Part shown: positions 44,748 through 54,382 of the stretch, one piece after another
Layout of the letters: the number at the start of each line of letters is the position of its first letter
How positions within the stretch are numbered: the first letter of the stretch is position 1
Origin: Clostridium sp. cel8
GTDB taxonomy: Bacteria > Bacillota > Clostridia > Clostridiales > Clostridiaceae
NCBI RefSeq assembly: GCF_014050525.1
Contig: NZ_JACGAG010000004.1
Location: 124,001 to 188,000, forward strand
DNA length: 64,000 bases
Direction of reading: 5' to 3'
Position numbers and translations under genes: made by a program
Notes under the pieces: generated by a model
The model's input: only the letters and a program-made list of their open reading frames with translations
What the model was told of the DNA's origin: nothing
The model's database searches: none

Positions 44748-46184
44748 ATGTTTGATGTAACAATTATAGGTAGTGGGGTTGTTGGAAGTGTAATTGCAAG
44801 GGAACTATCAAGGTATAAATTGAATATATGTGTACTTGAAGCAGATTCAGATGTGGCAAATGGAACAAGTAAAGCAAATAGTGCTATAGTCCACGCTGGA
44901 TTTGATGCAAAACCTAACACGCTTAAAGCTGAATTGAATGTAAAAGGAAATACTATGTTTGATAATCTTTCTAAGGAGCTGGATTTTCCATTTAAGAGAA
45001 TAGGATCCTTTGTATTATGCTTTAATGAAAACGAATTAGAAAATTTGGACAAGTTAAAAGAACAAGGCGAAAAAAATGGAGTGCCAAATCTTCAAATAAT
45101 AAGTGGTAATGAGGCAAGAAAAATGGAGCCAAATTTATCAGATAATGTAGTAGCTGCACTTTATGCACCAACTAGTGGCATTGTCTGTCCTTATGAAATG
45201 ACTATAGCATTAGCTGAAAATGCAGCAGACAATGGAGTTGAATTTAGATTTAATAGCAGAGTTGTTTCTGTAAAAAAATGCGATGATATATACAAAATAA
45301 AGACTGATAAAGATGAAATAGAAACTAAATTAGTTATAAATGCTGCAGGTGTATTTGCAGATGTAATAAATAATATGGTAAGTTCAAATAAAATTCATAT
45401 AATTCCAAGAAAAGGACAATATTGTTTATTTGATAAGGCTGTAGGAAATATGGTTTCAAGAACTATATTCCAGCTTCCAACTAAAATGGGTAAAGGAGTA
45501 CTTGTTACTCCAACAGTAGATGGAAATTTGCTTGTAGGACCTAATGCAGAAGATATTGAGGATAAAACTGATGTAACAACTACAAGTGAAGGATTGGATT
45601 TTGTAACTAAAAAAGCAAGTCTTAGCATAAAACAAATTCCTATGAGGCAAGTTATAACGTCATTTTCAGGACTTAGAGCTCATAGTACTGCAGGAGATTT
45701 TATAATAGGTGAGGCAGAAGATGCAAAAGGTTTCATAAATGCTGCAGGTATAGAGTCACCTGGACTTTCAAGTGCACCAGCTATAGGAGAGATGGTAAAA
45801 AATATAGTAGTTGAAATATTGAATCCGGAAAAAGATGAAAAATTTAATCCTATAAGAAAAGGAATACCTAAATTTAGAGAGATGAACAATGAGGAAAGGA
45901 AAAAACTTATAGCAAGTGATAAAAGGTATGGAAGAATAGTATGTAGATGTGAAACTGTTACAGAAGGAGAAATAGTAAATTCCATAAATAGAACTCTTGG
46001 AGCAAAAACTTTAGATGGAGTTAAGAGAAGAACTAGAGCAGGAATGGGAAGATGTCAATCTGGATTCTGTTCACCTAAGGTAGTTGAAATAATATCAAGA
46101 GAACTTGGAATATCACCTGAAGAGGTAACTAAATTTGGTAATCACTCGAATATATTGGTTGGAAAAGATAAAGAAGATATTTAA
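44748..46184 (+). CDS. FAD-dependent glycerol-3-phosphate dehydrogenase-like oxidoreductase (GlpA type, BFD domain)
   Basis: A 478-residue flavoprotein. The FAD-binding GSGVVGSVIARELS is at the N-terminus, followed by a DAO-type fold with SAIVHAGFDAKPNTLKA (substrate loop) and the FSGLRAHST segment. The C-terminus has a [2Fe-2S] BFD-like domain with CRCETVTEGEI and GRCQSGFC. This is the GlpA/LhgO-like protein that in Firmicutes heads a three-gene set with a second FAD/NAD protein and a DUF1667 protein. Glycerol-3-phosphate or a 2-hydroxy acid is the likely substrate. The ribosome site is AGAGGAGG. Confidence 0.86.
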   Translation: MFDVTIIGSGVVGSVIARELSRYKLNICVLEADSDVANGTSKANSAIVHAGFDAKPNTLKAELNVKGNTMFDNLSKELDFPFKRIGSFVLCFNENELENLDKLKEQGEKNGVPNLQIISGNEARKMEPNLSDNVVAALYAPTSGIVCPYEMTIALAENAADNGVEFRFNSRVVSVKKCDDIYKIKTDKDEIETKLVINAAGVFADVINNMVSSNKIHIIPRKGQYCLFDKAVGNMVSRTIFQLPTKMGKGVLVTPTVDGNLLVGPNAEDIEDKTDVTTTSEGLDFVTKKASLSIKQIPMRQVITSFSGLRAHSTAGDFIIGEAEDAKGFINAAGIESPGLSSAPAIGEMVKNIVVEILNPEKDEKFNPIRKGIPKFREMNNEERKKLIASDKRYGRIVCRCETVTEGEIVNSINRTLGAKTLDGVKRRTRAGMGRCQSGFCSPKVVEIISRELGISPEEVTKFGNHSNILVGKDKEDI

Positions 46185-46243
46185 TTATTTAATTAAAAAA
46201 TCCTGTTTTTGAATATAATTTAGAATAGTTGGAGGTTAGAAAT

Positions 46244-47503
46244 ATGGAAAAGCATGATATAGTTATAATTGGTGGAGGCCCTGCAGGCCTTGCAGCTGCT
46301 ATCTCCGCACGAGAAAATGGAATAGATGATATATTGATATTAGAAAGAGATAATCAATTAGGTGGAATATTGAATCAGTGCATTCATAATGGTTTTGGAC
46401 TTCACACTTTTAAAGAAGAATTAACAGGCCCAGAATATGCTCAGAGATTTATAGATAAAGTAAAAGAGATGGAGATACCATATAAATTAAATACAATGGT
46501 GTTAGATTTAAGTAAAGATAGAAAGATAACAGCTGTAAATGAAGAAGATGGAATAATTGAAATTCAAGCTAGTGCAATTATACTTGCTATGGGATGTAGA
46601 GAAAGACCAAGAGGAGCTATAAATATACCTGGAAGTAGATGTGCTGGTATATATACAGCAGGAGCTGCACAAAAATTTGTAAATGTTGAAGGATATATGC
46701 CTGGTAAAGAAGTAGTAATACTTGGTTCTGGAGATATAGGCCTTATAATGGCAAGGAGGATGACACTAGAAGGAGCAAAAGTTAAAGCTGTAGTAGAGCT
46801 TATGCCTTATTCAAGTGGCCTTAAAAGAAATATTGTTCAGTGTTTAGATGACTTTGGAATACCACTGAAATTAAGTCACACTATTACTAATATAAAAGGA
46901 AAAGACAGAGTTGAGGGTGTAACTATTGCTGAAGTAGGAAGTGATAGAAAACCAATTAAGTCAACTGAAGAGTATATATCTTGTGATACAATTTTACTTT
47001 CAGTAGGACTTCTTCCTGAAAATGAATTGTCGAGAAAAGCAGATATAAATCTTTCAAACGTTACAGGTGGTCCATTAGTTGATGAAAGTCTTGAAACTAA
47101 TGCAGAAGGTATATTTGCCTGTGGAAATGTACTTCATGTTCATGATTTAGTTGATAATGTAACTTTAGAGAGTGTAAATGCAGGAAAAAGTGCAGCTGAA
47201 TTTGTAAATGGAAAAAGATTTGTTGGAGATAAAATAGAAGTTATAGCAACTGATGGAGTTAGATATACTGTTCCAAAGTATATTAATCCAGAGAATGTAG
47301 AGAAATTTTTAGATGTAAGATTTAGAGTTGGTCAAGTTTATAAAGATAGCTATATATCCGTTTATTTTGATGATACTAGAGAAGTGCATCTTAAAAAGAG
47401 AATACTTACACCTGGTGAAATGGAAACTGCAAAACTTTTGAAAACTCAATTTGACAAACATCCAAATTGCAAGAGTATAACTATAAAGGTTGAGGAGGAA
47501 TAA
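46244..47503 (+). CDS. FAD/NAD(P)-dependent oxidoreductase, second subunit of GlpA-like set
   Basis: A 419-residue pyridine-nucleotide-disulfide-type flavoprotein without the redox disulfide. Two nucleotide-binding motifs are seen: IGGGPAGLAAAISA at the N-terminus and LGSGDIGLIMARRM near residue 165. GGILNQCIHNGFGLH and the CGNVLHVHDLVDNVTLES segment are typical of this subfamily. It probably passes electrons between the GlpA-like flavin and NAD. GGAGG at 46231-46235 selects the ATG at 46244 over an upstream TTG. It is followed by the DUF1667 gene after only four bases. Confidence 0.86.
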   Translation: MEKHDIVIIGGGPAGLAAAISARENGIDDILILERDNQLGGILNQCIHNGFGLHTFKEELTGPEYAQRFIDKVKEMEIPYKLNTMVLDLSKDRKITAVNEEDGIIEIQASAIILAMGCRERPRGAINIPGSRCAGIYTAGAAQKFVNVEGYMPGKEVVILGSGDIGLIMARRMTLEGAKVKAVVELMPYSSGLKRNIVQCLDDFGIPLKLSHTITNIKGKDRVEGVTIAEVGSDRKPIKSTEEYISCDTILLSVGLLPENELSRKADINLSNVTGGPLVDESLETNAEGIFACGNVLHVHDLVDNVTLESVNAGKSAAEFVNGKRFVGDKIEVIATDGVRYTVPKYINPENVEKFLDVRFRVGQVYKDSYISVYFDDTREVHLKKRILTPGEMETAKLLKTQFDKHPNCKSITIKVEEE

Positions 47504-47507
47504 TAAT

Positions 47508-47897
47508 ATGGAAAACAGAGAATTAACTTGTATAGGTTGCCCTATGGGATGCCAGCTTCTAGTTAAATTAGATGGAGATAAGGTTATAGAAGTTACAGGT
47601 AACACCTGTAAAAAAGGTGAAATATATGCACAAAAAGAATGTACAAATCCTACAAGGATAGTTACATCTTCAGTATATGTTAAAAATGGTGAAATAGATG
47701 TTGTTCCAGTTAAAACTGAAAAAGATATTCCTAAGGGAAAAATATTTGACTGTATAAAGGCATTAAAAGGTGTAGTTGTAGAAGCACCTATAAATATTGG
47801 GGATGTAGTTGTAGAAAATATATTAGGTACAGGTGTTAATATAATTGCTACAAGAAAAATAGAAAGAAAAGAAAAAAAGAATAATAAGACTGCTTAA
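47508..47897 (+). CDS. DUF1667 protein, third member of GlpA-like set
   Basis: A 129-residue protein with CIGCPMGC at residues 8-15 and CKKGEIYAQKEC further on, four to five cysteines placed to hold an iron-sulfur cluster or zinc. It belongs to DUF1667, regularly the last gene after the two flavoproteins. A small electron-transfer subunit, comparable to GlpC in role though not in sequence, is the reasonable inference. GAGGAGG selects the ATG at 47508; the longer in-frame TTG start would lie inside the previous gene. Confidence 0.85.
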   Translation: MENRELTCIGCPMGCQLLVKLDGDKVIEVTGNTCKKGEIYAQKECTNPTRIVTSSVYVKNGEIDVVPVKTEKDIPKGKIFDCIKALKGVVVEAPINIGDVVVENILGTGVNIIATRKIERKEKKNNKTA

Positions 47898-47952
47898 ATA
47901 TCCAATATATATTATTAGCTTTTACATTTGATTATATATAAGTTAGATTTTT

Positions 47953-47990
47953 AAAATAGCCGGTACACTGTATTGGCTATTTTTATTTGA
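47953..47990 (+). terminator. Terminator after the GlpA-like operon
   Basis: AAAATAGCC (47953-47961) pairs with GGCTATTTT (about 47975-47983), followed by TATTT. Confidence 0.8.
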
Positions 47991-48062
47991 ATTGATGTAT
48001 AATATTGTTTATAATTATAGATGCTTTAACTTAAACGTTTGAATTTAAAAGGGGAATGTAAT

Positions 48063-48665
48063 ATGGACAGTAGCAAACTAAAAAAATTGCTTGAAGAACT
48101 CTCATCATTTGAGCAACTGAAATATTATAGTATACCTGATATAGATTTGTATATGGATCAGGTTACTACATTTATTGATGAAAAATTAGGATATTTAAAG
48201 AGAAATGAAAAAGATACTGCAATTACAAAGACTATGATTAATAATTATACTAAAGCAGGAATATTAATGCCTCCAAATAAAAAGAAATATTCTAAGCAGC
48301 ATATGATATTGATTATACTTATTTATTATTTAAAACATATATTATCTATAAGTGATATTCAAAGGTTGTTTTTACCTATAGTGAAATCAATTAATTCAGG
48401 AGAAAATAGAGATGAGGATCTTGAATATATCTATAATAGTTTTTTAAAAATAGAAAAAAGGCAGATAGATGAATTTGTTAAAAATTTTTATGACCATAGG
48501 AAAGATATATCTGTAAAACAGGATTATAAGGAAAGTTTAAAGGATGACGAAAATTCAAATAATGATGAAGATATAAGAAACTTAGTTGTAACTGTAATTA
48601 CTTTAATTGTAAAGGCAAATATAGAAAAGAGAATGGCAGAGAAAATAATTGATGAGTTCTTTTAA
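48063..48665 (+). CDS. DUF1836 protein, MerR-like putative DNA-binding regulator
   Basis: A 200-residue soluble protein of the DUF1836 family. The middle part (about residues 45-100: TKTMINNYTKAGILMPPNKKKYSKQH) has the look of a MerR-type winged helix that reads DNA, followed by a helical LIILIYYLKHIL segment. A central-to-C-terminal acidic Asn/Asp stretch and a closing helix follow. Its targets are unknown. AAGGGG upstream selects the ATG at 48063. It converges with the RusA-like gene, ten bases apart. Confidence 0.8.
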   Translation: MDSSKLKKLLEELSSFEQLKYYSIPDIDLYMDQVTTFIDEKLGYLKRNEKDTAITKTMINNYTKAGILMPPNKKKYSKQHMILIILIYYLKHILSISDIQRLFLPIVKSINSGENRDEDLEYIYNSFLKIEKRQIDEFVKNFYDHRKDISVKQDYKESLKDDENSNNDEDIRNLVVTVITLIVKANIEKRMAEKIIDEFF

Positions 48666-48675
48666 TAGGCTTAAA

Positions 48676-49317
48676 TTAGAATAATTTGTTAAAACAGTTC
48701 TTACATATTATAGTTTTACCATTGTTTCCACTAATTGCATCTTTATGGCTTACGGTTTTTCCGCAAATTTCACATTTTAATGTGGAATTTGATGTTTTAT
48801 TTTTTATAGGTATACTTTTATTTTTTGATAGAAAATTTGGAGCTCTTTTTTTATTTGGAGGAGGTGAATATGTAATTGGCTTTTCACGATTTTCTCTTTT
48901 TATTACATTGTAATCTATAAAATATTGACTTTCTCCAAATAATTCTAACTCAAATCTAGGATTGTCCTTATCGTAGAATTCTTCAATAATTAATCGTCTT
49001 ATTTGAGCATCATTTACTATAAGACCACTTTTTTCAATGCCATCAAATATACTTTTTGTTATGTTGTTTGTATCAGGATGCCTTTTACAACTTTTATAGT
49101 ATACCTTAAGTACTGCAATCAAAGATTCTGATAAGATAATTCCAGGATTTTGACATCTTGCTTCATAGGCTATTTTTTCTTCGTACAATGCATATCTATC
49201 GTGATATTTGCCAGAATTGTATGGGAGAATAGCTCTTCCATTTATATTAAATAATTTGAAATTTGATTTAGATATAGGTGAACCATCAATTATTACTTTA
49301 GCATATGTTTTATCCAT
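48676..49317 (-). CDS. RusA-like endonuclease-fold protein with C-terminal zinc ribbon
   Basis: A 213-residue protein. Residues 5-120 follow the RusA Holliday-junction resolvase layout: KRHPDTNNITKSIFDGI and VNDAQI align with DxDN...K and DDAQ of RusA. D82, K88 and D103 match catalytic or DNA-binding positions, but the second aspartate (D72 in Escherichia coli RusA) is N84. A Pro/Lys-rich linker (about 140-175) leads to a zinc ribbon with CEICGKT and CKNCF. GAGGAG precedes the ATG. No phage genes are nearby, unlike most rusA loci. Assignment is by motif. Confidence 0.7.
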   Translation of the reverse strand: MDKTYAKVIIDGSPISKSNFKLFNINGRAILPYNSGKYHDRYALYEEKIAYEARCQNPGIILSESLIAVLKVYYKSCKRHPDTNNITKSIFDGIEKSGLIVNDAQIRRLIIEEFYDKDNPRFELELFGESQYFIDYNVIKRENREKPITYSPPPNKKRAPNFLSKNKSIPIKNKTSNSTLKCEICGKTVSHKDAISGNNGKTIICKNCFNKLF

Positions 49318-49503
49318 TGTATTCTCCTCGATTGATTATTATATAATATTATAACATATAGAAATTACTAAGAAAATTTAATATGAATTTTTTGAAAATA
49401 TACTTCTCATATATTGGGTTGTATTTTATAAGGACTAATACTAGAATAGTATATATTAAAAAGTTCATTATAAAATAATTGTTGAAATGGAGAATGTAAA
49501 AGT

Positions 49504-50529
49504 ATGGGAAAAGATATAAAAATACTTGCAATTGAAAGTAGCTGTGATGAAACTTCTGCAGCAGTTGTTGTAAATGGAAGAGAAGTCCTTTCAAATATAA
49601 TATCTTCTCAAATAGATGTACATACTAAATTTGGAGGAGTTGTTCCGGAAATAGCTTCAAGAAAACATATAGAAGCTATAGGTATTGTAGTTGATAAGGC
49701 TTTAAATGAAGCAAATGTTGATTTAAATGATATAGATGCAATAGGAGTTACATATGGACCAGGACTTGTAGGAGCACTTCTTGTAGGACTTCAATACGCA
49801 AAAGGCCTTGCATATGCTATAGATAAGCCTTTAATTGGAGTAAATCACATAGAGGGACACATAAGTGCAAATTTTATACAGTATAAAAATTTGAATCCAC
49901 CATTTGTGTGTCTTGTAGTTTCTGGAGGACATACTTATCTTGTATATATGAAAGATCATGGAAGTTTTGAAGTAATGGGAAGTACAAGAGATGATGCTGC
50001 AGGTGAGGCTTATGATAAAGTTGCCAGGGCAATAGGTCTTGGATATCCAGGAGGGCCTAAGATAGATAAAATTGCAAGAGAAGGCAATGAGAATGCCATT
50101 AAATTTCCAAGGGCAAATTTTCATGACAATAAATCCCTTGATTTTTCCTTTAGTGGACTTAAGTCTTCCGTATTGAATTATTTAAATCAGAAGAAGATGA
50201 AAGATGAATCTATAAATAGGGCGGATGTAGCAGCCTCATTTCAGAAAGCTGTAATAAGTTTTTTAATTGATAATTCTTTGAAGGCATGTAAACTAAAAAA
50301 TGTAGATAAAATAGCTGTAGCTGGTGGGGTAGCTGCAAATACATATTTAAGGGAAAATTTAATTTCTGAATGTAGTAAGAATGGAATAGATGTATTGTTT
50401 CCAGATTTTGTACTATGCACTGATAATGCAGCTATGATTGGAAGTGCTGCATATTTTGAATATAAAAAAGGAATATTTTCAGGAATGGATTTAAATGCTA
50501 TACCAAATTTAAAACTTGGTGAAAGATAG
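49504..50529 (+). CDS. tsaD: tRNA threonylcarbamoyladenosine synthase catalytic subunit TsaD
   Basis: A 341-residue ASKHA-fold enzyme that transfers the threonylcarbamoyl group to A37 of tRNA. The metal-binding HIEGH (H115, H119) is intact. [14 protein letters not shown] at the N-terminus, [12 protein letters not shown], and the [10 protein letters not shown] nucleotide site are all present. The third metal ligand lies in [14 protein letters not shown]. It completes the TsaE-TsaB-TsaD set of this window; TsaC is not here. It is divergent from the RusA-like gene. Confidence 0.96.
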   Translation: MGKDIKILAIESSCDETSAAVVVNGREVLSNIISSQIDVHTKFGGVVPEIASRKHIEAIGIVVDKALNEANVDLNDIDAIGVTYGPGLVGALLVGLQYAKGLAYAIDKPLIGVNHIEGHISANFIQYKNLNPPFVCLVVSGGHTYLVYMKDHGSFEVMGSTRDDAAGEAYDKVARAIGLGYPGGPKIDKIAREGNENAIKFPRANFHDNKSLDFSFSGLKSSVLNYLNQKKMKDESINRADVAASFQKAVISFLIDNSLKACKLKNVDKIAVAGGVAANTYLRENLISECSKNGIDVLFPDFVLCTDNAAMIGSAAYFEYKKGIFSGMDLNAIPNLKLGER

Positions 50530-50709
50530 TCTAATTAAAAAATTCATTTCATGTGATTTGTCATATGGATTGGATATGGATAAATTTATGAAAATAGGAT
50601 GCATTAATAAATTTACAATATATATAATGATGATACTTTGTATAATAATTGCAAGTATAAAAAATTATATATTCAATTGAAATAATTTTAATGCTTATAT
50701 ATAATAATA

Positions 50710-50736
50710 TTATGTCTAAAAAATTATGTCTAAAAA
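50710..50736 (+). repeat. Short tandem repeat upstream of pyc
   Basis: TTATGTCTAAAAA occurs at 50710-50722 and again at 50724-50736, a 14-base period one and a half helical turns long, about 65 bases before the pyc start. A doubled protein site is possible. The rest of 50530-50801 is AT-rich and shows nothing else. Confidence 0.3.
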
Positions 50737-50801
50737 TTGCTTGTAATTGTTTGATAAATTAATAATATTTATCGTTTTTTACATAAGGGGGTTGTTTTAA
50801 T

Positions 50802-53800
50802 TTGATAAAAAAATTTAAGAGGGTTCTTGTGGCAAACAGAGGAGAAATTGCAATCAGAGTGTTTAGAGCTTGTAATGAGCTTGGCATAAGAACTGTAGCT
50901 ATTTATTCCGATGAAGATAAAAGGTCACTATTTAGAACAAAGGCTGATGAGGCTTATTTAATAGGAAAAAATAAAGGACCAGTAGATGCATATTTAAATA
51001 TTGATGAAATAATAAATATAGCTCTAAAAAAGGGAGTAGATGCAATACATCCTGGATATGGTTTCCTTTCAGAAAATCATGAATTTGCAAAGAAGTGTGA
51101 AGATGTAGGTATAGAATTTATAGGTCCTACAGCTGATATGATGCAAAAACTTGGGGATAAAATAACTTCTAAAATATTTGCAGAAAAAGCAGGAGTAAAT
51201 ACTATTCCTGGAGTAAAAAAACCTATAAAATCTGAAAGTGAAGCAATAAAGTATGCAAGATATTGTGGGTATCCAGTTATGATAAAGGCAGCTGATGGTG
51301 GCGGCGGAAGAGGAATGCGAATAATAGAAAAGGAAGAAGATCTTTTAGAAGCATATAGAAATGCAAGAAGTGAGTCTTTAAAAGCTTTTGGATCAGATGA
51401 AATGTTTATTGAAAAGTATATAGATAGTCCAAAACATATAGAAGTTCAGATACTTGGAGATAAATATGGAAATATAGTTCACCTACATGAAAGAGATTGT
51501 TCTATACAAAGAAGACACCAGAAAGTTATAGAGTTTACACCTGCTTTTGCACTTCCACAAAGTCTTAGAGATGATATATGTAATGATGCACTTAAAATAG
51601 CTAGATTAGTAAATTATAGAAGTGCAGGAACTTTAGAATTTTTAGTAGATAAACAAGGTAATCACTATTTTATAGAAATGAATCCTAGAATTCAAGTTGA
51701 ACATACTATAACTGAGATGGTTACAGGAATAGATATAGTCCAGAGCCAGATACTTATAGCTGAAGGTTACAGTCTTGATTCAAAAGAAATAGGAATTAAA
51801 TCTCAAGAGGAAATACAACCAAGAGGATATGCAATACAATGTAGAATTACAACAGAGGATCCAGCAAATAATTTCGCACCTGATACAGGAAGAATAGATA
51901 AATATATGACAGGTTCTGGTTTTGGTATAAGGCTTGATGGTGGAAATGGATTTACAGGAGCTATAATAAGTCCTTATTATGACAGTCTACTTGTAAAGAC
52001 AATTTCATGGTCGAGAAGTTTTGAAGATGCTGTTAGAAAAGCTATAAGGTCAGTTAAAGAAACTGTTGTAGCAGGAGTAAAGACAAATGTAGATTTTCTT
52101 ATAAATGTGTTGAATCATGAAGATTTTATAAAGGGAAAATGTGATACTAATTTTATAGCTAATAATCCTCAATTAGTTGATATATCACCTAAACAAGATA
52201 TTGAATTGAAGATATTGAATTTTATAGGAGAAAAAGTTGTAAATGAAACTCATGGTGAAAAGGTTGATTTTGATGTTCCTGTAGTTCCTAAGGTGGAATT
52301 TGATGGTGAATTAAGAGGTACCAAGCAAATATTAGATGAAGAGGGACCAGAGGGATTAATAAAGTGGATTAAGTCGCAAAACAAGCTATTACTTACAGAT
52401 ACCACTATGAGAGATGCACATCAATCCCTTATGGCAACTAGAATGAGAACAAAAGATATGATAAAGATAGCCAGAGATGAATCTATAATAGCAAAAGATT
52501 TGTTTTCCATGGAAATGTGGGGCGGTGCAACTTTTGATGTAGCCTATAGATTTTTAAAAGAATCTCCTTGGAAAAGGCTTGAAGAACTTAGAAAGAGAGT
52601 TCCTAATATATTGTTCCAAATGCTTATAAGAGGTGCAAATGCAGTTGGATACAAAAATTATCCTGATAATGTAATAAGATCTTTCATAAAGGAATCCGCT
52701 CAGTCGGGAATTGATGTATTTAGAATATTTGATTCTTTAAATTGGCTTAAAGGAATGGAAGTTGCAATAGATGAGGTGTTAAACCAAGGTAAAATAGCTG
52801 AGGCATGTATGTGCTATACAGGTGATATACTTGACACAAATAGAGATAAGTACACTTTAGATTACTATGTTAAATTGGCAAAGGATATTGAAAAATCAGG
52901 AGCTCATATACTTGGAATAAAAGATATGTCAGCACTTTTGAAACCTTATGCAGCAGCAAAACTTATAAAAGCACTTAAAAACGAGATATCAATACCAATT
53001 CATCTTCATACTCATGATACAACTGGGAATGGAGTTGCTACAGTACTTATGGCAGCACATGCAGGAGTTGATATAGCAGATGTTGCATTTAGTAGTATGT
53101 CTGGACTTACAAGCCAACCATCACTTAATACTATAGTGGCATCACTTAAAAATACAGCAAGGGATACAGGTCTTGACCAAGATGGTCTTCAAAAAATTTC
53201 TGATTACTGGAGTGCTGTAAGACCTGTATATAGCAAGTTTGAATCTGGGCTTAAAACTGGTACTGCTGAAATATACAAATATGAAATACCTGGTGGACAG
53301 TATTCAAATTTGAAGCCACAAGTTGAGAGTTTTGGGATTGGGCATAGATTTGAAGATGTAAAAGATATGTATAGAAGAGTTAATATCATGTTAGGAGATA
53401 TAGTAAAGGTAACACCTTCTTCTAAGATGGTTGGAGATATGGCTATATTTATGATTAAAAATGGACTTGATGAGAAGAATATATATGAAAAAGGGAAAAA
53501 TTTGACTTTTCCAGATTCTGTAGTTGCGTATTTTAAGGGTATGATGGGGCAACCTATGGGAGGATTTCCTAAAAGATTACAAGAACTTGTATTAAAAGGT
53601 GAAAAGCCTCTTGACAAGAGACCAGGAGAATTTCTTCCAGATGTTGATTTCGATAAAATAAGAAAATATCTTATGGAAAAATATAAGAGAGATTTTTCAA
53701 ATAAAGAAGTCATTAGTTATGCACTTTATCCTGATGTATATGAAGACTACTTAAAATATTTGAAAGAACATGGAGATTTCAGTTGTATGGGAAGTGATAT

Positions 53801-54239
53801 ATTTTTCCATGGACTGCGTGAAGGTGAAACCTGTGAAATTGATATAGCTGAAGGAAAGACGCTTATAATTCAACTTCTTGAAATAGGAAAAGTTGATTCA
53901 CAAGGGTATAGGTATGTAGTATTTGAAGTGGACGGAAACAGAAGAGATGTAAGGATAAAAGATAGAGCAAGTTTAGAAAATGTACATTCTTATGATGATG
54001 ATATTATTATGGCAGATAGTGAAAGTGAAAATGAAATAGGAGCTAGTATTCCTGGAAATATAGTTAAGATATTAGTAAATCCAGGAGATGAAATTAAGAA
54101 AGGCGAAAGTCTTTTAGTAATAGAAGCTATGAAAATGGAGACGAATATAACAGCTTCAAAAGATGGAATTATAGATGAAATATTTGTGAAAGAAAAACAA
54201 CAGGTAAAACCAGGACAGCTTTTAATAAAGCTTAAATAA
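50802..54239 (+). CDS. pyc: Pyruvate carboxylase
   Basis: A 1145-residue single-chain biotin enzyme that makes oxaloacetate from pyruvate, bicarbonate and ATP. The biotin carboxylase part (about 1-455) has the ATP-grasp glycine loop GGGGRGMR and HERDCSIQRRHQK. The carboxyltransferase part (about 530-1000) has TTMRDAHQSLMATRMR and HLHTHDTTGNG. The C-terminal biotin carrier has EAMKMET with the biotin lysine at K1111. The start is TTG at 50802 behind AAGGGGG. It stands alone with a good terminator. Oxaloacetate feeds aspartate and the lysine branch seen upstream. Confidence 0.97.
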   Translation: MIKKFKRVLVANRGEIAIRVFRACNELGIRTVAIYSDEDKRSLFRTKADEAYLIGKNKGPVDAYLNIDEIINIALKKGVDAIHPGYGFLSENHEFAKKCEDVGIEFIGPTADMMQKLGDKITSKIFAEKAGVNTIPGVKKPIKSESEAIKYARYCGYPVMIKAADGGGGRGMRIIEKEEDLLEAYRNARSESLKAFGSDEMFIEKYIDSPKHIEVQILGDKYGNIVHLHERDCSIQRRHQKVIEFTPAFALPQSLRDDICNDALKIARLVNYRSAGTLEFLVDKQGNHYFIEMNPRIQVEHTITEMVTGIDIVQSQILIAEGYSLDSKEIGIKSQEEIQPRGYAIQCRITTEDPANNFAPDTGRIDKYMTGSGFGIRLDGGNGFTGAIISPYYDSLLVKTISWSRSFEDAVRKAIRSVKETVVAGVKTNVDFLINVLNHEDFIKGKCDTNFIANNPQLVDISPKQDIELKILNFIGEKVVNETHGEKVDFDVPVVPKVEFDGELRGTKQILDEEGPEGLIKWIKSQNKLLLTDTTMRDAHQSLMATRMRTKDMIKIARDESIIAKDLFSMEMWGGATFDVAYRFLKESPWKRLEELRKRVPNILFQMLIRGANAVGYKNYPDNVIRSFIKESAQSGIDVFRIFDSLNWLKGMEVAIDEVLNQGKIAEACMCYTGDILDTNRDKYTLDYYVKLAKDIEKSGAHILGIKDMSALLKPYAAAKLIKALKNEISIPIHLHTHDTTGNGVATVLMAAHAGVDIADVAFSSMSGLTSQPSLNTIVASLKNTARDTGLDQDGLQKISDYWSAVRPVYSKFESGLKTGTAEIYKYEIPGGQYSNLKPQVESFGIGHRFEDVKDMYRRVNIMLGDIVKVTPSSKMVGDMAIFMIKNGLDEKNIYEKGKNLTFPDSVVAYFKGMMGQPMGGFPKRLQELVLKGEKPLDKRPGEFLPDVDFDKIRKYLMEKYKRDFSNKEVISYALYPDVYEDYLKYLKEHGDFSCMGSDIFFHGLREGETCEIDIAEGKTLIIQLLEIGKVDSQGYRYVVFEVDGNRRDVRIKDRASLENVHSYDDDIIMADSESENEIGASIPGNIVKILVNPGDEIKKGESLLVIEAMKMETNITASKDGIIDEIFVKEKQQVKPGQLLIKLK

Positions 54240-54247
54240 TTATATTG

Positions 54248-54294
54248 TAGGATTTGGTATAATTTTAAAATATTGTATCAAATCCTATTTTTAC
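54248..54294 (+). terminator. Terminator after pyc
   Basis: TAGGATTTG (54248-54256) pairs with CAAATCCTA (54279-54287), followed by TTTTTA. Confidence 0.8.
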
Positions 54295-54382
54295 TATAAA
54301 ATTATAATAATTTTACTACAATAAATTTTTTAGTTGTGTTAGAATATTTATAATTTGAAATTTTGCAGGAGGTTTTCATAAA

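Noticed and set aside
48676-49317. RusA-like gene as a prophage remnant
   Set aside because: No other phage-type gene is near and the neighbours are ordinary chromosomal genes; the ribosome site and full-length frame argue for a resident gene.
50569-50690. Possible small hydrophobic peptide upstream of pyc
   Set aside because: About 31 codons, no ribosome site, in a very AT-rich stretch.
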